64,000 bases of DNA from an uncultured Clostridia bacterium (GCA_934122085.1 CAKOVS010000002.1:124001-188000), one strand, 5' to 3'; numbered from the stretch's first letter, positions 7,466-16,986 are shown. A program made the numbers and translations. The notes: generated by a model not told the origin, from the letters alone.

Positions 7466-9854
7466 GTGAATTTTTTGTGAATTTACATACTATTAAACTC
7501 ATATCATCTTTTGTAACACCATAACTATTATCAACAGCCTCATTTAAAATTAAATCAGCTATTTTTTGCACACTTGTTGTTTCTATATCCTCTAATAAAT
7601 ATTTAACCCATAATTCCTTATTTTTATATTCAACATTTGCATCAAGAATTCCATCACTACACATTACAAAAATATCTTGATTTTCTATATCTTTATCATA
7701 TGTAGTTAAATTAATATCTTTCAATATTCCTGCTGGTAAACTTAATGATTTTATTATATGAACACTATTACCATTTTTTACATATGTTGGACATGCTCCA
7801 TTTTTTATAAATTCTACTTTTCCATTAAATAAATCTATTATCATAATATCTAATGTTGCAAAAATTTCTTCATTTGCATTCATTATTGTTGTATTTATTA
7901 AGTCTATTGATGTGTTTTTATCAAATCCAGACATTAATAATCTTTCTAGCATTTTTATTGCTATTTGACTACTTTTTCTTGCTTCAGGTCCTGACCCCAT
8001 TCCATCACTTATTGCCATAAGATATTTTCCATCATTTAATCTAATTTGTAATATACTATCTCCTGAAACTGGGCTACCATTTTTTATTTTTGAGTCTTGT
8101 CCTATTTGCAATAAATATTTATCTGCTGACATATAACAAAATACTCTTTTTCCTTGCTTATTTAATCTTTTTGTTTTTACTTCATTAATCATTAATTTTT
8201 CATCTAAATTTTTCTCTAATACAGCTTGAATTTTTTCAATATCTTTATTTTCACTAATTTTGCTATCTTCTGTTAAATATAATTCAATATATGTTCTTTT
8301 TTCTTTTGTAGTGATTTCTAAATTTTCAACAAAAATGCCTTTAATTTCTAGCATATCTATAATTTTCTTTTTTTGATCAATATATGTATCTTTGGTATTA
8401 TTTTCTTTTTCTATTTTTACAGCAATACTAGAAATTGCTTTTGAGACTCCATCTAATTGTGCTTGTACATTTTTCTTATTTGATTTTACTTTTTCTTCCC
8501 AAATAAAATCTTTTTTACTTGTTTTATATGCAAAATTAATTGCTTTTACTATTTGTTCTATTTCTTTTTTTATTTTTTTATTATCTGGTGTGACTATATA
8601 ATTATCAAATTTTGCAAATACATTTATTAAATCTTTAGGTGTAATTTCTTGTTTATCAATTAAAACTTCAAATATTTCATCTACAATTCCATTATTTGTA
8701 TTTGATATATCATCATATAATAGATTATCTTCCAATCCATCTAAATTATTTAACAATTCTGTTATAAATGTATTTTTATTTTTCTTTTTTGCTTCTTCTG
8801 CTGTATTATCTAATTCATAAGTATTTGCAATATCTTTAATTGTTTCAGACACCATATTTAATTGATTAACTGTTTCTTCACCTTGTGATAATCTATTATT
8901 TTTAAATGATGGAAAATAATTTTCTTTTGGATTTAATTCTTCTATATCTATTCCTACCCAATTTGGGACTGCTAATAATCCAATTGCTGCTACTAAAATT
9001 TCTTTAAACATTGCAAAATTGCTTGTGTCTCCTTTTGCAACATATATTAAAATTCCATTTCCTATTACAAATCCTGCAACAACACCAATTTTTCCATATT
9101 TATTAAATAATCCTGCTATCATTCCCGCAACAGCATATTCAGCCACTACTATTGGATCATTTTGAGCAATAATTCCTAATGTAACTCCAATTGTAACTCC
9201 TGCTGTTGTTCCTATTAGTACACCATTCCTCCATCCAAGTAATAATACCATAAATATACTTAATACATTTCTTATAGATAATCCAAGTATTGATAAATTT
9301 CCAAATGCAGAACATGCTATTGATACTAAAAGACTTGCTCCTATAATTTCTTCAATTGAAAATGCTCTTCTATCTGTAATTTCTTGAATTACTACTAAAG
9401 AATTTACAAAAATTTTATAAAATATAACAGAAAGTACAGCTAAAGTTATATGTAATAATAAATCTCCTATTGTAAATTTAGTTAGTATAAGTTTTGCAAC
9501 CATAACTAAAATAATACTAAAAAATATGTGTTTTGAAATTTGCATTTGTTCATCTTTATATTCATCATTTTCCTTTGGTGGCTTTATGCACATTGTTATT
9601 AATAGCATCAAAATTATTAATATATAATTTAAAGCTCCAATTGTTCCAACTCCAACAATATTACCTATTAATCCAACAATTAATACTACTATTGCTGGAA
9701 CTTTACTTGCTAAACATGCTCCAACCATTGCAATACTAAATGGTGATACATCTTGTCCCATTCCTACCATAGATACCATAAATGCTAATACATATATTAT
9801 AATATTTTTAACACTAAACAGATTTTTTATTAATTCTTTATTATCTTTTAACAT
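7443..9854 (-). CDS. spoIIE: stage II sporulation protein E (PP2C phosphatase)
   Basis: An 803-aa protein of typical SpoIIE layout: ten or so membrane helices in residues 1-310, a central region (about 320-580) involved in oligomerisation in the family, and a C-terminal PP2C-type phosphatase (about 590-800) with the metal-binding motifs MAISDGMGSGPEA, MIIDLFNGKVEFIKNGACP, VMCSDGILD and VTKDDMSLIV. In known spore formers it dephosphorylates SpoIIAA and so activates sigma-F in the forespore. The gene has its own terminal neighbour, a promoter for the RNA gene, embedded in its last codons. No frameshift or lost active-site residue is seen. Confidence 0.95.
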   Translation of the reverse strand: MLKDNKELIKNLFSVKNIIIYVLAFMVSMVGMGQDVSPFSIAMVGACLASKVPAIVVLIVGLIGNIVGVGTIGALNYILIILMLLITMCIKPPKENDEYKDEQMQISKHIFFSIILVMVAKLILTKFTIGDLLLHITLAVLSVIFYKIFVNSLVVIQEITDRRAFSIEEIIGASLLVSIACSAFGNLSILGLSIRNVLSIFMVLLLGWRNGVLIGTTAGVTIGVTLGIIAQNDPIVVAEYAVAGMIAGLFNKYGKIGVVAGFVIGNGILIYVAKGDTSNFAMFKEILVAAIGLLAVPNWVGIDIEELNPKENYFPSFKNNRLSQGEETVNQLNMVSETIKDIANTYELDNTAEEAKKKNKNTFITELLNNLDGLEDNLLYDDISNTNNGIVDEIFEVLIDKQEITPKDLINVFAKFDNYIVTPDNKKIKKEIEQIVKAINFAYKTSKKDFIWEEKVKSNKKNVQAQLDGVSKAISSIAVKIEKENNTKDTYIDQKKKIIDMLEIKGIFVENLEITTKEKRTYIELYLTEDSKISENKDIEKIQAVLEKNLDEKLMINEVKTKRLNKQGKRVFCYMSADKYLLQIGQDSKIKNGSPVSGDSILQIRLNDGKYLMAISDGMGSGPEARKSSQIAIKMLERLLMSGFDKNTSIDLINTTIMNANEEIFATLDIMIIDLFNGKVEFIKNGACPTYVKNGNSVHIIKSLSLPAGILKDINLTTYDKDIENQDIFVMCSDGILDANVEYKNKELWVKYLLEDIETTSVQKIADLILNEAVDNSYGVTKDDMSLIVCKFTKNSLETKKRI

Positions 9855-9957
9855 CCTTTAACACCTCATGTAACATTTTAATACTTGTCTTATGTGTTTT
9901 TTGTCTTTTCTTGTAGACAAATACAAAAAATTTTCTTACATTTTGTGATATATTATC

Positions 9958-11190
9958 TTATTTTTTTAACAAATATATTATATTAATAATATTAATTATA
10001 AAACTTGCAAATAGTAACATTACTACTAAAATATTATTATTTGTATTTTTTTCTATATTCATTTCTTTATATAAAATATCAAATTTATTTTTTGTATCAA
10101 AATATATATTATCTAGCTCTAAAATATCTTTTAAATGTTGATAAAAAATCGAACCAGTGTCATCATCTGTAACTTCATTTATCCATAATTTTTTTGTAAA
10201 TCTTATGAATTCTTTTCTTGTTTTGTTTATATTTATTCCTTGTCTAAATTTCAAATTTATCTTTTTTAAATATAATTTTGTATATATTGCTAATATATAT
10301 GTGTAAAAGTATTGTTCTTCAAAATCACTTGGAAATATTGTATAATTATTTATATCACAACTTGATGAAAATAATGTTACACTTTGTTTTGTTACACCTA
10401 ATTTTGCATATTTCCACCTTGAAATTATTTTCATTTCTTCTTTTGAATAGTTTACACTATTATCATTTGGTAATATATTCAAAAATTTGAAATATTGATC
10501 TTTTATTTTATCAAAATCATTCATATTGTTCCAACCATTTTCATCAATACATGCATATGAATATGTTAATGCTCTTTCTGTATCTATGTCTAACTTCATA
10601 GATTCTGTGACTGGTCCTGTTATTTTTTCTACAAATTCTTTAAAATACATTACATCACTGAAGCAATCTGTTTGTATTCTAATTTTGTCATAATTTTTCA
10701 TATTAGAGAATTCTTGATTTATATCTCTAAATTTATAGTTAAAATTTAATAAATCTGAAAATTTGTCACTATCTTCTATATTTGTTTTTACACATAAAAA
10801 ACAAATTCCTGTATTAAAACATATAATTTCAACTTTTGGTATTTTGAAAAATATACCATTTTTTTCTTGTACTTTTCCTTGAATATCTCTTGGTATTGTA
10901 TATTCAAACATTGTACAACCATTTCTTGCAAGAATTGCCGCTTTTGTTTCAAGTGGCAATTCTTCTAATTGTTTAATCTTATTTTTACTATAATTAAATG
11001 TTCCAAACATATACTCTCTAGTTCTATGTGAGAAAAATGAATATATGTCCATATCTTTATCTTTTCTAAATATTCTTAATTCACAATTTTTATCTTTTAA
11101 TAATTTCATTAAATATTTTAAATATTTACTTTCTTTTATAACATAAGGATAAATAAAATATGTATATTCGTATTTCGTTTTTAACTCCAT
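9958..11190 (-). CDS. tail-anchored protein of unknown function
   Basis: I do not recognise this 410-aa family. The protein is mostly soluble, rich in aromatic and charged residues, and ends in one strongly hydrophobic helix (about residues 384-406, ILVVMLLFASFIINIINIIY) followed by two lysines, as in C-terminally anchored membrane proteins. A segment before the helix (KLWINEVTDDDTGSIFYQHL then KDILELDNIYFDTKNKFDIL) resembles loosely the stalk of CorA-type proteins, but the diagnostic GMN motif is absent. It lies 24 bp downstream of the WG-repeat gene and is probably co-transcribed with it. Confidence 0.6.
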   Translation of the reverse strand: MELKTKYEYTYFIYPYVIKESKYLKYLMKLLKDKNCELRIFRKDKDMDIYSFFSHRTREYMFGTFNYSKNKIKQLEELPLETKAAILARNGCTMFEYTIPRDIQGKVQEKNGIFFKIPKVEIICFNTGICFLCVKTNIEDSDKFSDLLNFNYKFRDINQEFSNMKNYDKIRIQTDCFSDVMYFKEFVEKITGPVTESMKLDIDTERALTYSYACIDENGWNNMNDFDKIKDQYFKFLNILPNDNSVNYSKEEMKIISRWKYAKLGVTKQSVTLFSSSCDINNYTIFPSDFEEQYFYTYILAIYTKLYLKKINLKFRQGININKTRKEFIRFTKKLWINEVTDDDTGSIFYQHLKDILELDNIYFDTKNKFDILYKEMNIEKNTNNNILVVMLLFASFIINIINIIYLLKK

Positions 11191-11214
11191 CTTTTGTTCC
11201 CTCTTTCTAAATTA

Positions 11215-12723
11215 TTATTTGTCACAATAATAATTTACTCCTATTTCTTCTCCTAAATACCATTTTCCTATAAAGTCAATTTTTAAATTATTTTCTAAAT
11301 TATATTTGGGTTCTATTACTGTTTTTCCGTTTTTGTTAATTGATCCCCATAATCCATCTTTTTTTACTGAAACAAAGCCATAAGAATTTTGTTCTGTTGC
11401 ATCATCATAAATATAGTCTACTACAACATTTCCTTTTTTGTCTACATATCCATATTTTCCATTTTCTTTTTTCAAAAATAATGTATTATTTGGTAATGCT
11501 TCTTGACTTGTAATTTCCTCTAAATTCAAATTGTAATACTTATAATCACTATCAACTCTCATTCTTAGATATTTGTCATTTACATTTAGTTCTACTAGAA
11601 CTCCATTTAATTTTTTTTCATATTTCTCATTAATTATTGTTGTTTTATAATTTTCGTCTTCTGCTAAAAATAAATTTGCTTTTTCATTATAAATAATTCC
11701 TGTATATTCAAATGGAATTTTTTCTTCTTCGTTTTCATCTATAATTCCATATTTTTCATCTTTTTTTGCTATATAAATTCCTTCTTTTGCTTCTTTTAAA
11801 TCTTGATATTTTGCTTCTATTAGTATATCTCCAGATGTTGTCATTTCTCCATATAAATCTTTTTGAGTAAATATAATTCCTCTTTTGGTGCTTGATTTTA
11901 TATCATCAAATCCTTTATCAATTAATGTTTCTCCTGCTTGATTTATTATTTTTCCTTCTCCATCTTCTACAACATAATATTTATCACCTAAATATACTTG
12001 TTTTATTTCATTATACTTATTTTCTAATATTTGTATTTTTGTTGTACTTACTATTCCACATTTTCCGTTTTCATCTGTTGTTATATATCCTTCTTTGTAT
12101 GTTGTTCCTAGATTTTTTATATTTGAATATTTTACATCTATTAAAATTGTTCCGGAATTATTTACAAGTCCCACATATCCGTCTTTCTTTATTAGTAAAC
12201 TGTTTTCTATTCCATTCATTGCACTAATTTCATCATATTCGCAGTCTAATAATTTTTTACCATTTAAATCAATTAATCCATATTTTCCATTTTGCATTAC
12301 TTTTAGTACATTTTTTTCATACCATATATTATCATTATCATCTATATTTTCTAGCACTTGAATTTGATCATATTGTGTGAATATTTCTTCATTTTTTTTA
12401 TTTAATGCTTTGGTTTTATATGTTCCATCTTCTTCGTTTATATCATATGTACATATGAATACATCTTTTGTTTTGTCTGGTATTACTATCATTTCTTGAT
12501 ATGATGGATTTATTACTGTTTCTCCATCTTGATTTATTACTCCCCATTTGTCTGCTGAAAATGCTGTAAAGTATTCATATTCTTTGTTTAGTTTTTCTCT
12601 TTGTGCAAATACATTTTTTATTATCATTACTACCATTGCTATTACAATGATTGCAATAATTACAGCAAATACTTTTTGGTAATTTAACTTACCTTCAGTT
12701 TCATATCTTCTTCCTCTACTCAT
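11215..12723 (-). CDS. membrane-anchored WG-repeat protein
   Basis: A single N-terminal membrane helix (about residues 18-40, VFAVIIAIIVIAMVVMIIKN) is followed by about ten WG repeats of the form kWGvIn..G..ii...Y: for example DKWGVINQDGETVINPSYQE, GKYGLIDLNGKKLLDCEYDE, EKYGIIDENEEEKIPFEYTG and GKYGYVDKKGNVVVDYIYDD. WG repeats form beta-propeller-like extracellular structures; partners are unknown. The start at 12723 (MSRGRRYE) follows AAAGGATG at good spacing; the Met three codons upstream lies inside that site. Confidence 0.82.
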   Translation of the reverse strand: MSRGRRYETEGKLNYQKVFAVIIAIIVIAMVVMIIKNVFAQREKLNKEYEYFTAFSADKWGVINQDGETVINPSYQEMIVIPDKTKDVFICTYDINEEDGTYKTKALNKKNEEIFTQYDQIQVLENIDDNDNIWYEKNVLKVMQNGKYGLIDLNGKKLLDCEYDEISAMNGIENSLLIKKDGYVGLVNNSGTILIDVKYSNIKNLGTTYKEGYITTDENGKCGIVSTTKIQILENKYNEIKQVYLGDKYYVVEDGEGKIINQAGETLIDKGFDDIKSSTKRGIIFTQKDLYGEMTTSGDILIEAKYQDLKEAKEGIYIAKKDEKYGIIDENEEEKIPFEYTGIIYNEKANLFLAEDENYKTTIINEKYEKKLNGVLVELNVNDKYLRMRVDSDYKYYNLNLEEITSQEALPNNTLFLKKENGKYGYVDKKGNVVVDYIYDDATEQNSYGFVSVKKDGLWGSINKNGKTVIEPKYNLENNLKIDFIGKWYLGEEIGVNYYCDK

Positions 12724-12929
12724 ATATAACATCCTTTCATATTTATATTTTGTATTCGTTTTTTGTCTGTTTTAATGCCTATAATATATCATAATTTGAG
12801 GGAGATTACAAGATTTTATAGAAATATTGCTTTAATAACTATGCTTTCTAAATAAAAAAATAATTACTACAAAACATTTAAGTGGTATTAATAAGCGCAA
12901 GATATTTCTTAATATAAAATTAGAAAATA

Positions 12930-12967
12930 CAAAAAGCTGAGGCAGAAAACTTTTAAAGTTTTCCGCC
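12930..12967 (-). terminator. intrinsic terminator overlapping the 3' end of the pilin-like gene
   Basis: GGCGGAAAACTTT pairs with AAAGTTTTCTGCC (one mismatch) on the minus strand, followed by CAGCTTTTTG. The last codons and stop of the gene ending at 12953 form the upstream arm. Confidence 0.75.
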
Positions 12968-13627
12968 CCAACTATTGGCATAGTACCAAATTTTCTCATT
13001 TTTTATTTCGACTTCTACTTCTATTGTTGTTGTCCCTATTTTCTTTCCCAATCTTTCAATTGACTTAGCATTTTCTGAACTACTTGGTATTTCTACAATA
13101 TCTTCACCATAGTTTTTCCATTTTACACTTTCTATATTGTCTAAATTCTCTTTTAATGCTATAGTCTTTTTTTCACCAACTTCTAATACCACATTAGTAT
13201 CTTGAAGAATTTTTATTGCACTTATATTATTTTCTTTTTCTTCTTCACTTAATATTGTTCCATCATCTAAAATTGTATATGTATTTCCTGTTTCTTTGAA
13301 TTTTATTTCATATACATTTCCATATTCTTCATCAGTTTTTTGAGTCAAATCATAATTTTTAACATTCTTATCTAATGCTTCTTCAAGATTTCCTTTAGTG
13401 ATTCCTGCTACACTATCTGCTCCCATTGCTGATATTACTGATACTTTTAGAATGCTCTTTTCTTCTGAGATATCTGTTTGATTTTTTGATTTTTCGGCAT
13501 TTGAAAATATTCCTTTATTTCCAATTACTGAATTTATCCCTATTCCAGCTAATATTAGCATCACAATTATTGTTATCACTAGTGCTATTAGTGTTATACC
13601 ATTCTCATTTTTCTTCTGTAATTCCAT
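12953..13627 (-). CDS. pilin-like secreted protein
   Basis: A 224-aa protein with a class III (prepilin-like) leader: KKNENG, then the hydrophobic helix ITLIALVITIIVMLILAGIG. Cleavage is expected after the Gly, but position 5 of the mature part is Ala instead of the usual Glu. The rest (TYTILDDGTILSEEEKEN, then a Big-like stretch VVLEVGEKKTIALKENLD) looks extracellular, with a Ser/Thr-rich C-terminus ending WYYANSWGGKL. No pilus assembly genes are in the window. Two other proteins here share the same leader (genes starting at 15436 and 50132). Confidence 0.7.
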   Translation of the reverse strand: MELQKKNENGITLIALVITIIVMLILAGIGINSVIGNKGIFSNAEKSKNQTDISEEKSILKVSVISAMGADSVAGITKGNLEEALDKNVKNYDLTQKTDEEYGNVYEIKFKETGNTYTILDDGTILSEEEKENNISAIKILQDTNVVLEVGEKKTIALKENLDNIESVKWKNYGEDIVEIPSSSENAKSIERLGKKIGTTTIEVEVEIKNEKIWYYANSWGGKL

Positions 13628-13696
13628 ATTTTTTGCTCTTTATATTCTTGATTTTCTATATAGTCTCTTAATTGAGCACAATATATTATTTTATAT

Positions 13697-13822
13697 AAAT
13701 TTTTCTTTGATTTGTTCTCAACCGATTTGAGTTTCTAAGCGAAGCGATGGAATCTCAAAGGGCTAGCGATTGTAACTTTTATATACTAGGAAGTTCAGAG
13801 AACTTTCCTAGTATATAAAAAA
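13697..13822 (-). repeat. interspersed ~125-bp repeat, copy A (full length)
   Basis: Copy A of a family also at 16764-16851, 18937-19024 and 28638-28764. Shared blocks: AATTTTTCTTTGATTTGTTC, then GATTTGAGTTTCT, then ATCTCAAAGGGCTAGC, ATTGTAACTTTTATATA, and a terminal inverted repeat TATACTAGGAAGTT/AACTTTCCTAGTATA followed by A6. It lies between genes. The strand is not determinable because both ends can form a hairpin. Confidence 0.75.
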
Positions 13823-13861
13823 TAATGTTAAGGATTAATTATTTTTTTCCTTAACATTATT
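13816..13861 (-). terminator. intrinsic terminator of the frameshifted pilin-like gene
   Basis: A perfect 13-bp stem (13821-13833 with 13849-13861, AATAATGTTAAGG/CCTTAACATTATT), then T6 on the minus strand, 15 bp after the stop at 13876. Confidence 0.8.
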
Positions 13862-13875
13862 TCTATCTTATGTAT

Positions 13876-14217
13876 TTAATTAATATAATCCAAAATAGTT
13901 GGAATCATAGTATTTTTATTTATATACATATTAATTGCAATAATTGTATTTCCAGCTTCTTGGCAATTCCACTTATAGTCCTTAATTTTCTTTGTTTCCC
14001 AGTATAAAATTTTACTGATTGCCATGTTTATTTCATATGATATGTTTATCTCTGTTCCATTAACTGTTATTTTATCTTTTTCATACATAAGTGCTGTTCT
14101 TAAATTCTCCATATGAGGATATGACCCTTCCCTTTCATACAAAAACCACTTTGGCTCCGAATGTCTAGAATGCAAAAAATATACTTGTTCAGCTCTTTCT
14201 GAATTCACATCCACCAA
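13876..14217 (-). CDS. C-terminal part of frameshifted pilin-like/glycosidase-like protein
   Basis: This frame continues upstream without stops to about 14466, where it takes over from the upstream pilin-like ORF. Reading through, the joined sequence goes ...NSEVY | SGYNDLSYICKNIFGETDF..., so a single extra or missing base near 14465 separates the two. The fragment (for example RAEQVYFLHSRHSEPKWFLY, then YINKNTMIPTILDYIN) completes an all-helical domain. The Met at 14217 is merely the first Met in this frame and probably not a true start. Confidence 0.6.
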   Translation of the reverse strand: MVDVNSERAEQVYFLHSRHSEPKWFLYEREGSYPHMENLRTALMYEKDKITVNGTEINISYEINMAISKILYWETKKIKDYKWNCQEAGNTIIAINMYINKNTMIPTILDYIN

Positions 14218-14455
14218 TCCATATAAAACAACATATAGTTGTGCTAATGTATGTGGATAATAATCTTTTTCTAATAAGACTTCTTTATAGGAAGAATTTT
14301 TATATGCATAATCATATAGTTGAAATTCTTTTTGAGATGTCTTTTTAGAATTCCATAAATTTTTCTCTATTGAATTCTTTATGGCTGTTGCTTTTTTATC
14401 ATATTGTTGAAAGTCTGTTTCTCCAAATATATTTTTGCAAATATATGATAAATCA

Positions 14456-15436
14456 TTATATCCGCTTATATACTTCTGAATTATCCATCAAGTAATATAT
14501 AGGATATGTCGCTTTCGCTTCGGATAATCCTAGACTTTCTGAAAACACACTATTAACAGCCTGACCAATCAACATGATTTTTTCTTTGTTATCTATTAGT
14601 AATTGTTTATCCCCGGTTTTCTCTTCATACATTCTTAATAAACTTAAAAATACCGCTGCATAGGAATCTACAGAATCATATGTTTTCTCAGTTTGCTCTG
14701 CATTTCCAATATATTTATAATCATATATTGTTCCCTTAGTTCCGTTTACATCTTCAGTTTCATTTATATGATTTAGGTGCCACAAAATATATTTTTTTAC
14801 TGAATCATATGACCCAATATCCTCTAACATTCCTTGACAAGCCAATGTTGCAAAATATGGCATAATTGTATAATTTTCTTTATCTAAAACTGTATATGTT
14901 GCAATTGCACCATTTGGATGTTGTTGGTTACTTTTTAAATAGTCTAATTGCTTATATTTCATTTTTAATAATCTTTTTGTATTAATTTTCTCTGAAGAAT
15001 ACAATGCTTGCTTTAATTCTTCTATAGAATGATATGTTATATCATTTACTTTTTTTCCATCTATATCATATGCTTCTCCAGTAATTGGATTAACATAATA
15101 TTTTCCTTTGAAATCAAGCCCCATTTTTTTCAAATCTTTTGAACCTATTTTTATAAAATCACCTACATATTCTTCCTTTGTAGGTAAATCTGATGTATCT
15201 CTTCCTTTAATTGCTTTAGATACTTGAATTAATTCAAAATCAGATAAATCTCCCATCAATATTTTTTCTTGTGCTATCGAATTTTCATACTTTTCAGATA
15301 CATCTCGTGCTTTTTTTAATATTCCATTATCACTTGTTAATGTTGCTATTGTTACTCCTGCTAATATTAACATTACTATTATTGTTACTGCTAGTGCTAT
15401 TAATGTTATTCCTTTTTCTTTTTTTAACGTCTTCAT
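14456..15436 (-). CDS. pilin-like protein with alpha/alpha-barrel-like domain, cut by a frameshift
   Basis: Residues 1-30 carry the leader KEKGITLIALAVTIIVMLIL, as in the genes at 13627 and 50132. Residues about 80-130 (GKYYVNPITGEAYDIDGKKV) are a module I associate with clostridial pilin-like proteins. The remainder (HPNGAIATYTVLDKENYTIM, DSVDSYAAVFLSLLRMYEEK) reads like a six-hairpin glycosidase-type helical barrel; this is a weak structural guess. The ORF stops at 14456, but the protein continues in another frame to 13876 (about 520 aa in total). The start at 15436 is preceded by GAGAGGAG; a Met at 15502 is further upstream without support. Confidence 0.65.
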   Translation of the reverse strand: MKTLKKEKGITLIALAVTIIVMLILAGVTIATLTSDNGILKKARDVSEKYENSIAQEKILMGDLSDFELIQVSKAIKGRDTSDLPTKEEYVGDFIKIGSKDLKKMGLDFKGKYYVNPITGEAYDIDGKKVNDITYHSIEELKQALYSSEKINTKRLLKMKYKQLDYLKSNQQHPNGAIATYTVLDKENYTIMPYFATLACQGMLEDIGSYDSVKKYILWHLNHINETEDVNGTKGTIYDYKYIGNAEQTEKTYDSVDSYAAVFLSLLRMYEEKTGDKQLLIDNKEKIMLIGQAVNSVFSESLGLSEAKATYPIYYLMDNSEVYKRI

Positions 15437-15506
15437 TTGTTTTTCTCCTCTCATTATATATAATAATTTTTCTTTAAATATATAATTAAAGATCTTTTTC
15501 AAATTA

Positions 15507-15535
15507 ATTTTAACAATAAAAAATCATAAAGTCAA
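15507..15535 (-). promoter_or_regulatory. promoter of the pilin/glycosidase-like gene
   Basis: TTGACT (15535-15530), 17-bp spacer, TAAAAT (15512-15507), about 60 bp upstream of the start at 15436. The remaining bases from 15536 to 15684 hold nothing I recognise. Confidence 0.55.
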
Positions 15536-15684
15536 TAAAAATATGGCAATTATAAGAAAAATAGTATTCAATTTAGCAAGTCTGGATAGTAGTTTTTGAA
15601 CGAAGGAAATGCCATTACAAAGAAACTTAACAAGATATATGTTAGATTTTAAAAATATTGAAAGGCTTATATTTTATGCACAAT

Positions 15685-15715
15685 AAATATCCACTAGCTA
15701 AGCTAGTGGATATTT
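15685..15715 (-). terminator. terminator after agrBD
   Basis: Perfect 15-bp palindromic stem (AAATATCCACTAGCT/AGCTAGTGGATATTT) with a single-base centre, 45 bp after the agrD stop. The U-run is short (TTTATTG), so termination strength is uncertain; it could work in both directions. Confidence 0.6.
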
Positions 15716-15759
15716 ATTTGAACTGAATTTATAATGTTTAAGAATTTTTTCTTTTGTAA

Positions 15760-15879
15760 TTAGTCTTTTTTTATCAATGATGCTGGCATTTTAGGTTGAT
15801 GTAACCACCATAATATTGCACATGCTGTATTTGTTGATTTGGCATATTTTTCTGCCATTTTTGCTAAGAACTTTATCAT
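15760..15879 (-). CDS. agrD: AgrD-like cyclic autoinducing peptide precursor
   Basis: A 39-aa ORF behind GGAGG (spacing about 7). It has the three AgrD parts: an amphipathic leader (MIKFLAKMAEKYAKSTNT), a signal segment with a single Cys (C20, ACAILWW), and the acidic/proline C-terminal recognition tail (HQPKMPASLIKKD). The pattern Cys-WW-QPKMP is characteristic of clostridial AgrD. It lies 78 bp downstream of agrB in the same orientation. The mature thiolactone is expected to begin at or just before C20; the exact ring is inference. Confidence 0.88.
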   Translation of the reverse strand: MIKFLAKMAEKYAKSTNTACAILWWLHQPKMPASLIKKD

Positions 15880-15957
15880 AAAAATTCCTCCTTCTTCCTT
15901 AGTTAAGGATTTATAATATAAAAATGTTGCTAGCTCACATTTTTACATCATACTAAT

Positions 15958-16569
15958 TTAATTATTTGCATATACTTCATGTCCATATTTACTTTTTGTC
16001 ATATTATATGCAATCCTTGTAATTGTGAATGTTTGTATAAAATCACCTAATATAATAATTTCTGATATTGTCTTATTTGGCATTATTACAGCTATAATAA
16101 TTTCTATGCTCAAAATTATATATGAAAATATTTGTTTTTGTTTTCTTTCTTTTTTTCTAAGTATTGGTAAATTTTCTGTATCTGCTGGTGCATATAGTCT
16201 TATCATTATAATTCCAAATATCCATATAATTATAGCTAATATATATCTTAAATTTATATCTAAATTAATATATTTTCCAAATAATGCTGGTAAGCTATAT
16301 AAAAGGAATGAAGTAATTATGCAACCAATGTGTGTTTTCATATGTACTCCACCTGATACACATCTATATGGTGCAATAACTAATGTTGATATTAATGTTA
16401 ATTTGAAAATTCCCAATGCATATGCAATTGCATAAATAATAATTCCTTTAGGTAATTCTCCTATTATATTTTGTAATCCATACATTATTATTTCTGCTCT
16501 TTCATCATCTATTTCAGGCATTTCTTTTCTAATTTTTTTAGTAAGATATGCACAAATTTTATCTATCAT
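15958..16569 (-). CDS. agrB: AgrB-family peptide-processing membrane endopeptidase
   Basis: AgrB cuts the AgrD precursor and forms the thiolactone ring at the membrane. This 203-aa protein has the family's length, about six hydrophobic segments, and the catalytic pair H76 (SGGVHMKTH) and C83 (HIGCIITS), which match the spacing of His77/Cys84 in Staphylococcus aureus AgrB. The gene directly precedes agrD. No agrC/agrA-type sensor-regulator pair is adjacent, unlike the staphylococcal locus. The start follows AAAGGAG. Confidence 0.93.
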   Translation of the reverse strand: MIDKICAYLTKKIRKEMPEIDDERAEIIMYGLQNIIGELPKGIIIYAIAYALGIFKLTLISTLVIAPYRCVSGGVHMKTHIGCIITSFLLYSLPALFGKYINLDINLRYILAIIIWIFGIIMIRLYAPADTENLPILRKKERKQKQIFSYIILSIEIIIAVIMPNKTISEIIILGDFIQTFTITRIAYNMTKSKYGHEVYANN

Positions 16570-16763
16570 ATCTTATCTCCTTTTTCTTCCTTTGTCTGTA
16601 TATAATTTATCATTAATTTGTTTATTTTGTTTATTTATTTTATGAAAAGTACCCTTTTATACATAAAATTCTGTTTTTTTAATTTTATATATTTTCCCTA
16701 TATATTGTAAATCTAATTTAACAATCTAATTCTTTTATTATAGAACAACAAAGAAAAATTTTC

Positions 16764-16851
16764 AATTTTTCTTTGATTTGTTCTCAAAGGGCTATCAATT
16801 GTAGCTTTTATATACTAGGAAGTTCAAAGAACTTTCCTAGCATATAAAAAA
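16764..16851 (-). repeat. interspersed repeat, copy B (internal deletion)
   Basis: Same family as 13697-13822. The block from ACCGATTTGAG to GGAATCTCA (about 45 bp) is missing exactly between two TCTCAA direct repeats seen in copy A, as if lost by slippage or recombination. The terminal inverted repeat TATACTAGGAAGTT/AACTTTCCTAG is intact. Confidence 0.75.
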
Positions 16852-16904
16852 GCGAGTCTAAGATTTTCTATCAAATGAAAATTTTAAGAAAATCTAAGAC
16901 TCGC
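16852..16904 (-). terminator. long hairpin, likely terminator for the permease operon
   Basis: An 18-bp inverted repeat with one mismatch: 16852-16869 with 16887-16904 (GCGAGTCT-AGATTTTCT type arms). On the minus strand it is followed by T6 contributed by the adjacent repeat copy B. Together with repeat B it fills most of the 400 bp between agrB and the permease gene; no coding potential is seen there. Confidence 0.6.
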
Positions 16905-16957
16905 CATATTTATCTAGTACAGAAAGTCCTCCTACAAGGAGAACTTTCCTACTATAT

Positions 16958-16986
16958 AAAAAAAGACCTCAGACTACTCTGAAATC
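16958..16986 (-). terminator. intrinsic terminator at the end of the AI-2E family gene
   Basis: A 9-bp stem with two G-U pairs (GATTTCAGA/TCTGAGGTC, loop GTAG) followed by T7 on the minus strand; its upstream arm overlaps the stop codon region at 16974. Confidence 0.75.
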
